Assembly (NCBI GenBank): GCA_907163375.1
Contig: CAJQUW010012538.1
Span: 310,001-374,000, forward strand
DNA length: 64,000 nt
Direction: 5' to 3'
From: Prostheceraeus crozeri
Taxonomy: Eukaryota; Platyhelminthes; Polycladida; Euryleptidae
The notes beneath the pieces were generated by a model. It had not been told where the DNA came from. It did not search any database and saw nothing but the letters and a program-made list of their open reading frames with translations. This document shows, piece by piece, positions 11,127 through 18,367 of the stretch (within the stretch, counting starts at the first letter, position 1; each line of letters opens with the position of its first letter). Position numbers and translations under genes: made by a program.

Positions 11127-11546
11127 ATGAATAACATAAATGACTTCTTAAAGCATTATGGAACACAGACTACGACAAATTTCGACCTAAAGAAAATTGC
11201 TAATCAATTGGGAATAAAGAATTTTTATGTTCTAATGAGAGACGAATTACAATTGATCAAAAATAAGCCAACTGTAAATTTCATAACGAATCTTCACACT
11301 TCAGACCAAAACGGCGTACATTGGTCAGCAGGCGTTAAAAATCATCAGCAGAACTATTATTTTGATTCATACGGTTTGCCCCCTACAAATGAAGTAAAAG
11401 AATTACTTGGAAATGGTATTTATAATACGTTTCAAATTCAAACACCAGGCACTACCTATTGCGGTCAATTATGTTTATACGTTTTGTATAAATTACAAAA
11501 AGGAGTACCATTTCTAGATATAATGTTAGAGTTAAACGAACCGTAG
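11127..11546 (+). CDS. PRO: adenovirus-type cysteine protease
   Basis: Predicted maturation protease that would cleave capsid precursor proteins during virion assembly, as adenain does. The 139-residue protein carries the triad in family order: His65 in NGVHWSAG, Asp80 in YYFDSYGLP, Gln105 (oxyanion) and Cys112 in TYCGQLCLYVLYKL. Adenain usually has Glu where this has Asp; Asp is common in related Polinton proteases. The start follows a 'catttaaa' box. It is somewhat shorter than adenain (~204 residues), as usual for Polintons. The upstream region is the 114-bp tandem repeat. It converges on the integrase gene, with 31 bp between the stops. Confidence 0.9.
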   Translation: MNNINDFLKHYGTQTTTNFDLKKIANQLGIKNFYVLMRDELQLIKNKPTVNFITNLHTSDQNGVHWSAGVKNHQQNYYFDSYGLPPTNEVKELLGNGIYNTFQIQTPGTTYCGQLCLYVLYKLQKGVPFLDIMLELNEP

Positions 11547-11577
11547 GTTCTATGGCTACAACTAATAATAATGATAA

Positions 11578-12912
11578 TTAAAGCTCGGTTTTCTGTAATT
11601 CGTTTTCATAGAATCTACCTTTGATATCCTCATTATCTAAATCTTTAATTTCATAAGTAATCGGATAAGTTTGATTTATTTTAGAAACTTCAAATATCTC
11701 TTTAGTCCAATAGCCAACAAAGCCCTTTTCAAATTTGTTCTTATATTTAAATATTCGTACCCTATCCCCAATTTTAAATTTCGGCTTACGTTTCTGTAAA
11801 TTCGGATTACTCTCATTCGAATAATTATTTTCGAATATTTTCTTTCGTATTAAATCAGGGTCGTCAGAAGCATTCTTTGGAGTTTCTTCAATACCTGAAT
11901 GAATCTTATTGTTATACTCTTCTACAACTCCTGGTAATATCTTCAACCATTTCTGATTTCTTTGCTCAGTAAATTTCTTAAAGATCTTACCTTTTAGCGT
12001 TCTATTAAAGCGCTCTATTACTACAGCCTTTCCTGCATTTTCAGTTGAATAAACAGTTTCAAATAGTGGCTTTACATTTCGGTTATAAAATTCCGACCCT
12101 TTATCAACGAATAGCTTTTTTGGCTTTCTAAAACTTTCTTTAAAGATTTCTTCAAACGCATATTTAACTGACAGACCACTTTTGTTTTTTAAAGGCTTTA
12201 CCCAAGCGTATCGTGTATATAAATCTATAACGGTTAATGCGTACTTAAACCCTCTTTCATTAGGCATATTAATTAGATCTGCACTCCAAATATCATCTTT
12301 ATTAAATACTTTTACCTTCAATAGATATTTCGGCTTTCTGTATTCCCTATGAATTTCAGACGCATAGCGGCTTGGGTCATTCGACATTTTGGACGCGTAG
12401 GTTCGAGCGTTGCTCTCAGACAGCTTTGCTGTCGTTTCATTCAACGAAGTTGACGGAACTAAAGTTTTATCTATCCCCTGGCCAAAAAGCATTTTTGCTT
12501 GTAAAGCTTTCTTAACAAACATTCTTTCAATTTTTTCTCTAAATGTAGGATTTTGTATACTATCTAATTCTTGTATCATTTTCTTATCTGCTTCATGTCG
12601 AGAACTTAGGTCATGATTTCGATAAGCTAAATCATGTTTATAAGCGGCGGCGTCTACTCTATTTATTGGTTTACTATTTTCTCTAGGTGTGTTATCATCG
12701 TTTAATCTTAAATCTAATCTTGTGCCGGGGCCAGTAAAATTATGCCCAGGTAGATGTTTCTCTTTCGAATATTTACTCCAAATAAAGCCAGGAAAGTTTT
12801 CTAATGCTTTTTGTATATCACCTCCGGTGTGGTGTGGAACTTTGTTCTTGTCACCTTTTAAGAGATAATCCGTTAGATCTAGATTTGAAATCCTTAAGTT
12901 ATTCAAATTCAT
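11578..12912 (-). CDS. INT: phospholipase A2 domain fused to Polinton integrase
   Basis: A 444-residue two-domain protein. Residues 51-100 are a parvovirus VP1-type phospholipase A2: LPGHNFTGPGTRLD (calcium loop, GPG 61-63) and DAAAYKHDLAYRNH (catalytic His93-Asp94, Tyr97). Residues ~185-345 are a retroviral-type integrase core with Asp212 (IWSADLINM), Asp270 (LFVDKGSEF) and Glu300 (VVIERFNRTLK). Residues ~375-440 form an SH3/chromo-like tail (KFKIGDRVRIFKYK). The linker (~150-170) is encoded by three mini-hairpins. The D-E spacing is 29 residues, against about 35 in the usual DD35E core, so integration activity is doubtful. PLA2 would act on membranes during entry; integrase inserts the element. 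Confidence 0.92.
   Translation of the reverse strand: MNLNNLRISNLDLTDYLLKGDKNKVPHHTGGDIQKALENFPGFIWSKYSKEKHLPGHNFTGPGTRLDLRLNDDNTPRENSKPINRVDAAAYKHDLAYRNHDLSSRHEADKKMIQELDSIQNPTFREKIERMFVKKALQAKMLFGQGIDKTLVPSTSLNETTAKLSESNARTYASKMSNDPSRYASEIHREYRKPKYLLKVKVFNKDDIWSADLINMPNERGFKYALTVIDLYTRYAWVKPLKNKSGLSVKYAFEEIFKESFRKPKKLFVDKGSEFYNRNVKPLFETVYSTENAGKAVVIERFNRTLKGKIFKKFTEQRNQKWLKILPGVVEEYNNKIHSGIEETPKNASDDPDLIRKKIFENNYSNESNPNLQKRKPKFKIGDRVRIFKYKNKFEKGFVGYWTKEIFEVSKINQTYPITYEIKDLDNEDIKGRFYENELQKTEL
12405..12453. repeat. three triloop mini-hairpins in the PLA2-integrase linker
   Basis: Three perfect short palindromes with 3-base loops lie within 49 bp: GAGC-gtt-GCTC (12405-12415), GACAGC-ttt-GCTGTC (12419-12433) and TCAAC-gaa-GTTGA (12441-12453). 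They encode the protein linker without breaking the frame and are more GC-rich than the surrounding gene. Confidence 0.85.
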
Positions 12913-12928
12913 TTTTAAAGATTAAATC

Positions 12929-13402
12929 TTATCGCACCATACTAGGATTTAGATATATGCCAGATCCGTCTTTTGTTTCTTTTATTTGAATCAAATCATC
13001 AATATTGTGTAGGACATTTTTAAGAGCTCGTTTCCCTTCATCAACTAAATTTAATTTGCTAATGAAATTATCTACTATTCCGTCACCTCTAGCAGCTTTC
13101 CCTAACTCCCTATTATGACGTTTTTGCTCTTCTAATGCTGCCTTCTCTGCTTTATTTTTATTTACTGCCTGGACAATACCAGCTGTCCCACCTGCAACAC
13201 TTCCTGCTGCTGCTATACCACCTATGATTAGCGGAATTAATGGGAGAATTCCACCATTCTTTTCTTCTTGTAATTTGATATTCTCTATCATTGGTTTACT
13301 TATGTAATACTTCCTTTTGTTAATCGTAATAGCTTTAGGGGTATTTTTGTCAATGATGTTACGTAGTTTTAATTCAACCGTTTTATTATTCACTTGCGCC
13401 AT
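12929..13402 (-). CDS. small membrane-active virion protein candidate
   Basis: The 157-residue protein has one long Gly/Ala-rich hydrophobic segment (LPLIPLIIGGIAAAGSVAGG, about residues 53-72) between polar regions, and a basic/acidic helical region after it. Polinton and adenovirus genomes encode small proteins of this type (pVI- or pX-like) near the capsid gene, thought to act in membrane disruption or DNA condensation. That role is inferred from position and composition only. It lies between the major capsid and PLA2-integrase genes on the same strand, 16 bp before the latter's start. The start has TATTAAAAAATG upstream. Confidence 0.6.
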   Translation of the reverse strand: MAQVNNKTVELKLRNIIDKNTPKAITINKRKYYISKPMIENIKLQEEKNGGILPLIPLIIGGIAAAGSVAGGTAGIVQAVNKNKAEKAALEEQKRHNRELGKAARGDGIVDNFISKLNLVDEGKRALKNVLHNIDDLIQIKETKDGSGIYLNPSMVR

Positions 13403-13421
13403 TTTTTAATAAAAAATTTAT

Positions 13422-13504
13422 AGTCTTGGGTTTTACTAACCAATCGGAGCGAAGCTCCTCTGGCTTTAGCCTATCGACGAAGTCTTGGGTTTTTCTAACC
13501 AATC
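13422..13504. repeat. 24-bp direct repeat enclosing two hairpins at capsid gene 3' end
   Basis: Copies of 'agtcttgggttttactaacc' plus 'aatc' lie at 13422-13445 and 13481-13504. Between them are GGAGC-gaa-GCTCC (13446-13458) and GGCT-tt-AGCC (13462-13471). The right copy overlaps the stop and last codons of the capsid gene, so the unit looks like a 3'-end duplication with hairpins inserted. Confidence 0.8.
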
Positions 13505-14829
13505 CTAACCATCTTTCCATTAAGAATTTCAATAGAATATTCGGCGTCTTCTAGCAATAAACCATAAGCCATCAATGATGTTGTGGAATTTGCCTTTTCA
13601 ATATTAATTGTCACATCACAACCGGTCTTGATAATATCTTCAGATTGTGCACTTAAATCAAAACAGAAAACAGGATATAAATTCTTCCAATCTACAGGAT
13701 TTAATTGTGCTTCAACTCCAAATTCTCGGCACAAATTTCTATAAGCGTCATATCCTTCCATGAATTGATTATTTGCGTTATCAAATCTCAATGGGTCAAT
13801 AGGATAACGTGTTTGATTTAATGAAATTTGTAAACTTCGAATTGAATTAATATGGAAAAGATTATTGTTCTTATCGAAACTAGGTGTTTCATTCTTTTGA
13901 AAAGTGAGCAAAAAATATCTTGGAGTATTTGATGTCCTTGTGAAATGCCAGTTAAATCTTTGTTCAGTAAACGTGACAGAGCTCGCGGTACGCTTCATAA
14001 AACTTACTGGAATTGGTTTGCCCGTATTTAATCGTTTCGTAATAGTTGTTTCAACCTCTAAACTAGGAGTAATGTGCTTAATCCACCATTCAAGTCTATC
14101 AATTTTTAGGTATGCTTTCTTCCCAGCCTTTCCATAAAATATTGATTCATTATTTACAGTGCGATGAATTATGAGTTTGAATTTCAAGTGACATGATATT
14201 TTATTGTAATCTAAATACCCGAATAATGGAGACAATGACCAATCAACAGTTTGTTTACTTTTATTATTAAAATTGCGTCTTTTCTGGTATGAGCTATTTT
14301 GTGCACTGTTTAACTGTTTCACTATGTTTTCTACATCTTTCGCAATTCCTGCTGCATCTGTTCCAGTGTGAGTTAAATCATCTTTAAGTATGCCGGTATG
14401 GTTATCAGGAAACCATCCTTCGATTTCATGCATTTTAGTATTTTCACCTATTGTTACAAATCTAAGCATCGAATCAATAATACCAGGTGAATCACTTATG
14501 GTTTCTATATTTTGTGTTGCAACATCTAAACGCATTTGTGTAAATAGTCTTGGAAAGAAATTGTTTTCTAATGTAATATTATCCGTAGCAGGTAATGGTG
14601 TTGTAAAATCAGCATCAGAATAGAGAGAATATTCACAGTGTAAAAATGAATCGGGTAAATATAAATAACTTTGTTGATTGTCAACTTCAAAAATTAAATC
14701 GCCTCCTGTATTCACTCTACCTGAAGAACCGGGGTTCATAGCAATTCTTATATAGTCATTCTTTTTTTGATTGTAAGTAATGAACGGGGGATCATCTAAT
14801 TTAAATTTACTTTCAATCAGAGTTGCCAT
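13495..14829 (-). CDS. MCP: major capsid protein (double jelly-roll), predicted
   Basis: Predicted main shell protein that would form trimeric capsomers. The 444-residue protein has features I associate with Polinton capsid proteins: an N-terminal segment with IRIAMNPGSSGRVNTGGDLIFEVDN, a central FFPRLFTQMRLDVATQNIE, and a C-terminal block YPVFCFDLSAQSEDI followed by TSLMAYGLLLEDAEYSIEI. It is predicted mainly beta and lacks membrane segments or enzyme motifs. The length is at the short end for the family. Gene order (between small hydrophobic proteins and fibre on the same strand) supports the call. The start is preceded by AATAAAAAATATAATG. Structure prediction would be the decisive test. 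Confidence 0.82.
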   Translation of the reverse strand: MATLIESKFKLDDPPFITYNQKKNDYIRIAMNPGSSGRVNTGGDLIFEVDNQQSYLYLPDSFLHCEYSLYSDADFTTPLPATDNITLENNFFPRLFTQMRLDVATQNIETISDSPGIIDSMLRFVTIGENTKMHEIEGWFPDNHTGILKDDLTHTGTDAAGIAKDVENIVKQLNSAQNSSYQKRRNFNNKSKQTVDWSLSPLFGYLDYNKISCHLKFKLIIHRTVNNESIFYGKAGKKAYLKIDRLEWWIKHITPSLEVETTITKRLNTGKPIPVSFMKRTASSVTFTEQRFNWHFTRTSNTPRYFLLTFQKNETPSFDKNNNLFHINSIRSLQISLNQTRYPIDPLRFDNANNQFMEGYDAYRNLCREFGVEAQLNPVDWKNLYPVFCFDLSAQSEDIIKTGCDVTINIEKANSTTSLMAYGLLLEDAEYSIEILNGKMVRIG

Positions 14830-14890
14830 TATATTTTTTATTAGAAAAAATCAGTTTGCTACTCGACTAAAGCCTCTGAACAAGGTTCTA

Positions 14891-15325
14891 CTAGAATTTT
14901 GCTAGACCATTTCCCCTCATTTCTTCAATTGTTTTTTCATCATGTTTACTTTCCATCTTCGCTAATTTAGCAATTTTGTTTTTTGTTTCCTCTGAGAGCC
15001 TTTTGTCTTTTTGCATTTCTTTTGCATCATTCCTAAGTTTGCGAATAGCTTCTAGTTGTTTTAATTCGTTTTGTGACTTAACAGCATTCGATATTGCACT
15101 AGCTGTACTACCTATAGCAGCTGCTCCTTTAGCAGCAGATGAAATCAAATCTTTATTATTTTTAATCAAGTTAACGATACTTCCGATACCAGAAAAGATG
15201 CCAGCTCCTTCTGTTCCAACAGTTTCTACACTATCATAATAGTACACAGGTTTCAGAGATGGTTCATGAGCAATTTTATTATTTGAAGCAAAATGTTTAA
15301 GATTGTGTTTATAAATTATAGGCAT
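14891..15325 (-). CDS. small amphipathic virion protein candidate
   Basis: The 144-residue protein has a glycine-rich amphipathic stretch (GAGIFSGIGSIVNLIKNNKD, about 40-59), then an Ala/Ser-rich helix (SSAAKGAAAIGSTASAISNA) and a highly charged coiled-coil-like C-terminal half. The pattern recalls adenovirus protein VI, whose amphipathic helix lyses endosomes, but no sequence identity can be claimed. It lies between the major capsid and fibre-like genes on the same strand, with a TTAAAAAAATG start box. Its function is inferred. Confidence 0.55.
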   Translation of the reverse strand: MPIIYKHNLKHFASNNKIAHEPSLKPVYYYDSVETVGTEGAGIFSGIGSIVNLIKNNKDLISSAAKGAAAIGSTASAISNAVKSQNELKQLEAIRKLRNDAKEMQKDKRLSEETKNKIAKLAKMESKHDEKTIEEMRGNGLAKF

Positions 15326-15371
15326 TTTTTTAAGCTTAAATTTGACTTTTGGTCCGATCGGCTAAATTCTA

Positions 15372-16154
15372 TTAAGATTTACGTTTGTGAATGGACAACA
15401 ACTTCGCGGTAACTTTATTAATTGCCTGTTGCACTTTATCTATTGCGTCAAGTAGCGTGTGATGTACTTTAATTTCTTTTTCATTTACTTCTATTTTTTT
15501 CTCACTTTTCTTTACTTCTGTTTTAAGAGCGGCCAATTGATTATCGAAATTCGTTTTAAGGGTCTTCAAGTCACTAATCTTTTGTTTAAGTCCTTTAACT
15601 TCATTTATCATTCTGTTCATTTGCTTTACTTGTTGTGTGATGCGGCTACTTAATTCACCAACACTTTTTTGGAATGTGGATTGCAGCTGTTGTAAGTGTT
15701 GTAATAATTTTCGATTCTTTTCGCTTACTTTTTCGAACTCTTCTTTCAGTTGTTTATTTTGATTTGTATTCTTTGCGATGGCAGACTTTAAATTTAGTGA
15801 TAACAGGATCACAAGTTTTGAATGTTCTGTTATTTTTTTATGAAGTTTTGTTATATCTGCTTCTAGATTTCCATGTTTGCTACTTAGGTCTGTTAGCTTT
15901 TCTTGCAGTCTTTCATCATTCTGCTTTAGAAGCTTGGTTTCTTTCATTAGAGGAGACAGCAGTGACACAATTCTATCGAACTGTTTATCAACATATTCTT
16001 TATTTGCTAACTCAGTACTTTGTTGTGGAAGAATAGAAAGATGTAACGGACCTGTTAAAATGTCTCCAGTTTTCATGATATAGTTGTCTAGTTCTATTTC
16101 TGATTCTTGATTATTCGGTGTGTAAGCACACCCGCCAACATTTGTTAACATCAT
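15372..16154 (-). CDS. fibre-like coiled-coil protein
   Basis: The 260-residue protein has a motif at residues ~28-58 (MKTGDILTGPLHL...ELANKEYVDKQ) that closely resembles the repeat found in phage tail fibres ('GDxMTGPLxL...ATKxYVD'). Almost all of the rest is a heptad-rich coiled coil with many Leu/Lys/Glu residues, ending in a basic tail. This fits a trimeric fibre or spike projecting from the capsid vertex, with no globular knob visible. It follows the capsid block on the minus strand. Its start lies only 17 bp from the start of the divergent zinc-finger gene. Two adjacent ATGs (16154, 16151) could both serve. Confidence 0.72.
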   Translation of the reverse strand: MMLTNVGGCAYTPNNQESEIELDNYIMKTGDILTGPLHLSILPQQSTELANKEYVDKQFDRIVSLLSPLMKETKLLKQNDERLQEKLTDLSSKHGNLEADITKLHKKITEHSKLVILLSLNLKSAIAKNTNQNKQLKEEFEKVSEKNRKLLQHLQQLQSTFQKSVGELSSRITQQVKQMNRMINEVKGLKQKISDLKTLKTNFDNQLAALKTEVKKSEKKIEVNEKEIKVHHTLLDAIDKVQQAINKVTAKLLSIHKRKS

Positions 16155-16171
16155 TTTTTTTATTTAAAAAT
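16155..16171. promoter_or_regulatory. 17-bp bidirectional start region
   Basis: Only 17 bp (tttttttatttaaaaat) separate the ATG of the fibre gene (minus) from the ATG of the zinc-finger gene (plus). Read either way it gives the TTTAAA/A-run box seen before other Polinton genes. Transcription starts must overlap the opposite gene or give nearly leaderless mRNAs. Confidence 0.6.
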
Positions 16172-16543
16172 ATGTTATCCAACAATTCATCATTAAATAA
16201 ACATATGAGAACATGTAGTGATTGTGGAAAAAGTGTAACATCTAAGAACTTTACGCGTCACCAAAAAACATGTCAATCACCACCACAACCAAAAGTAAAA
16301 GATAGGCAATGTTTGAATTGTAATAAATTTTTTACTAGCCAAGGTTTTTTTAATCATTCTAATTCATGTGCTATTAGTACACGTAAATGCACTAAATGTC
16401 AAATAGTTAAACCCAAAACAGAATTTTATGATAGTAAATACCGATGTAAAGAATGTTTAAAAACACAAGTGAGATGTAACAACTGTAGCAAAGTTTTATT
16501 GGAGAGAAACTTCTCACGACATGCAGCAATTTGTGTAATTTGA
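16172..16543 (+). CDS. multi-zinc-finger protein
   Basis: The 123-residue protein has four Cys-rich units. Three are C2HC fingers of the form CxxC-x12-H-x4-C (CSDCGKSVTSKNFTRHQKTC; CLNCNKFFTSQGFFNHSNSC; CNNCSKVLLERNFSRHAAIC). One is a CxxC...CxxC unit (CTKCQIVKPKTEFYDSKYRC and following residues). This suggests nucleic-acid binding, perhaps as a transcription regulator; the role is inferred. I chose 16172 as start, not the upstream in-frame ATG at 16118, because the longer form would overlap the fibre gene and the ATTTAAAAATATG box sits at 16172. It is transcribed divergently from the fibre gene. Confidence 0.78.
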   Translation: MLSNNSSLNKHMRTCSDCGKSVTSKNFTRHQKTCQSPPQPKVKDRQCLNCNKFFTSQGFFNHSNSCAISTRKCTKCQIVKPKTEFYDSKYRCKECLKTQVRCNNCSKVLLERNFSRHAAICVI

Positions 16544-16561
16544 TCAATTTTATATCTGTAG

Positions 16562-16730
16562 TAGTCCGACACTCTCTTGAGCAACCGTAATAGTCCGGTG
16601 CTCACTTGAGTGTTTTTTCTTCATTTGAGCCTCGGACTCGAGAGTCCGTAGTAGTCCGGAAGTCCTACAGAGGTATAAACACTCAAAGGAGTGTCGGACT
16701 ATTACGGCAGCTCAAGTGAGTGTCGGACTA
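16562..16730. repeat. large imperfect palindrome between genes
   Basis: Arms 16562-16614 and 16677-16730 are inverted copies of a ~54-bp sequence containing tagtccgacactc, cgtaatagtccg and cttgagtg. The centre holds a further palindrome, CGGACTC-ga-GAGTCCG (16633-16648). The motif 'agtccg' recurs eight or so times in both orientations. The whole stretch can fold into a long branched cruciform or hairpin. It fills the gap between the zinc-finger gene and the membrane ATPase gene. Confidence 0.88.
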
Positions 16731-16774
16731 GTGAAGAGAGTTTTAGACAAATTTTCATATAAAAAATAAAAAAA

Positions 16775-17995
16775 ATGAATTATGAAAAATCGTATTCCGA
16801 AATTCCCAATCGGCCTCCCACGGTCGTCAATCAACGTGAACAAAATAATGATTCGCAATCTTTATTTTCAGAAAATTCAGATCTAGGAAGACTCTTTGGG
16901 TTTCTGAAATTTCATTGTGTGAAAATTATTATTCTATGTGTTCTTATCTATCTTATTTATTGTTTCATAAACTGGTTAGGGTTCTTACAAACAGCAGAAC
17001 AAACGAAAGTTGCATTTTATAAAAGTCAAACCAAAAACTTTAAAGGTTGGAGACCAGTTACCCATGACAATAACAATGACAAACCTAAAGGACGCACTGA
17101 ACAAGAGAACTTACATTTTGTTGTATATGGTAAGACAGCGAGCGGAAAGACTACGTTTCTTAGAAGGTATATAAATCAACATTATCCTAATGAAACAAAT
17201 GTACATGTGTTTTGTCTACAGGAAGATGAATGGCAAGGATACTCAAATGTTTATAACGAAAAAGATTTATGTATGTTAGAAGATATGAGTACTTTTGCTG
17301 GAACATACGAGCAAAAGTCTTTACTAGTGTTAGATGATGTAGCTAGTTTAGTGAAGCAAAAGAACATATCAGAAATATTTACAAAGGGTCGTCACCATCA
17401 TATACAAATTGTAGTATTAGCTCATAAAGCCTGCGACGTGGATAATAAGATTAGAGAAAACGTGGAAACCTTTTATGCAACTACGCAAAATAATGCAGCA
17501 TTCTTTGAGGATATCAAGAGAAATTATAAACTAACTTTGCCCTTAGCTAAATATGTACATGTTAAGTACGGTATAATACGGGTTGATACTATTATGAATC
17601 AACTACAAGTATATGATAAAGATTTAAATGTACTATTAGATACTGAACATGATTTTTATACTAATGCAACAGATTTTGACATTAGTCTCTACGCAAGTGC
17701 TAAGAACTTATCGCCGCATAATATAGAAGAAATAACAATTTTTCTAGAAAACGAATCACTTGAACCACTAACAATCATACCCGAAACATTTTATTTCTAT
17801 TTCGATCATTATCTGAATAATGTGTTAAAAATTAAAACCCCTAAACGATTAGAGAATAGAGATACACTAGATGTTATTAGAACAGGCATTAATGATTTTC
17901 GTGATGTATTGAAAAATGTGAAACCTTTAGTTGATGAGACAAAGAATACATTGAGTGACATAAAACCAATATTAAATGAGTTAAATAATATGTAA
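16775..17995 (+). CDS. membrane-anchored A32-like P-loop ATPase
   Basis: The 406-residue protein has a predicted transmembrane helix at about 48-70 (VKIIILCVLIYLIYCFINWL). An ATPase domain follows, with Walker A GKTASGKT (119-126), Walker B LLVLDDV (183-189) and a downstream TKGRHHHIQIVVLAH block. The last block matches the RGRHNNCSVFYLTQS position of the element's A32-type packaging ATPase at 22710-23486, so the two look like distant paralogues. The C-terminal ~130 residues are helical and Asn/Asp-rich, of unknown function. It may be a portal- or membrane-tethered packaging motor or a repurposed duplicate; this is inference. The start follows AAAAATAAAAAAAATG. Confidence 0.72.
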   Translation: MNYEKSYSEIPNRPPTVVNQREQNNDSQSLFSENSDLGRLFGFLKFHCVKIIILCVLIYLIYCFINWLGFLQTAEQTKVAFYKSQTKNFKGWRPVTHDNNNDKPKGRTEQENLHFVVYGKTASGKTTFLRRYINQHYPNETNVHVFCLQEDEWQGYSNVYNEKDLCMLEDMSTFAGTYEQKSLLVLDDVASLVKQKNISEIFTKGRHHHIQIVVLAHKACDVDNKIRENVETFYATTQNNAAFFEDIKRNYKLTLPLAKYVHVKYGIIRVDTIMNQLQVYDKDLNVLLDTEHDFYTNATDFDISLYASAKNLSPHNIEEITIFLENESLEPLTIIPETFYFYFDHYLNNVLKIKTPKRLENRDTLDVIRTGINDFRDVLKNVKPLVDETKNTLSDIKPILNELNNM

Positions 17996-18016
17996 ATTTT
18001 TTTTTTAAAAAAAAAT

Positions 18017-18337
18017 ATGCCTAAACATAATGACTATAGTCAGTATATCATCAAACACATACCAGTGTTAACAGATTATTATCATCCTATAAATCCTGTA
18101 AATTCCAAGAAAGAAGTTAAATTTCATTACCATCATAAATACATAGAGTTCGTTAAGGACTACAAAATAAAACACGGTTTAAAACCACATATGAAAAATG
18201 GATACTTACCACCGTGTCTACGAAGTTTCAGAGTATTCTTAGCGTATAATAATTTATGGTGGTTGGTTAAGAAAGAACATTTAACAGCTTACGATCTAGA
18301 GACATTAAATGAATTAAATATTCCTGTGTATATATAA
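18017..18337 (+). CDS. unknown 106-residue Polinton protein
   Basis: A small basic protein rich in Tyr, His and Lys (KFHYHHKYIEFVKDYKIKHG) with an aromatic C-terminal part (FRVFLAYNNLWWLVKKEHL). There are no membrane segment, Cys cluster or enzyme motif. It sits 21 bp after the membrane ATPase gene and 30 bp before the polymerase gene on the same strand, each with an A-rich start box. I do not recognise the family. The tight spacing suggests a real gene. Confidence 0.65.
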   Translation: MPKHNDYSQYIIKHIPVLTDYYHPINPVNSKKEVKFHYHHKYIEFVKDYKIKHGLKPHMKNGYLPPCLRSFRVFLAYNNLWWLVKKEHLTAYDLETLNELNIPVYI

Positions 18338-18367
18338 AACATAAATTTTTATTTAAAAAAAGGTAAA

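Noticed and set aside
16118-16171. Longer N-terminus for the zinc-finger protein
   Set aside because: It overlaps the start of the fibre gene, and the A-rich start box lies at 16172, not at 16118.
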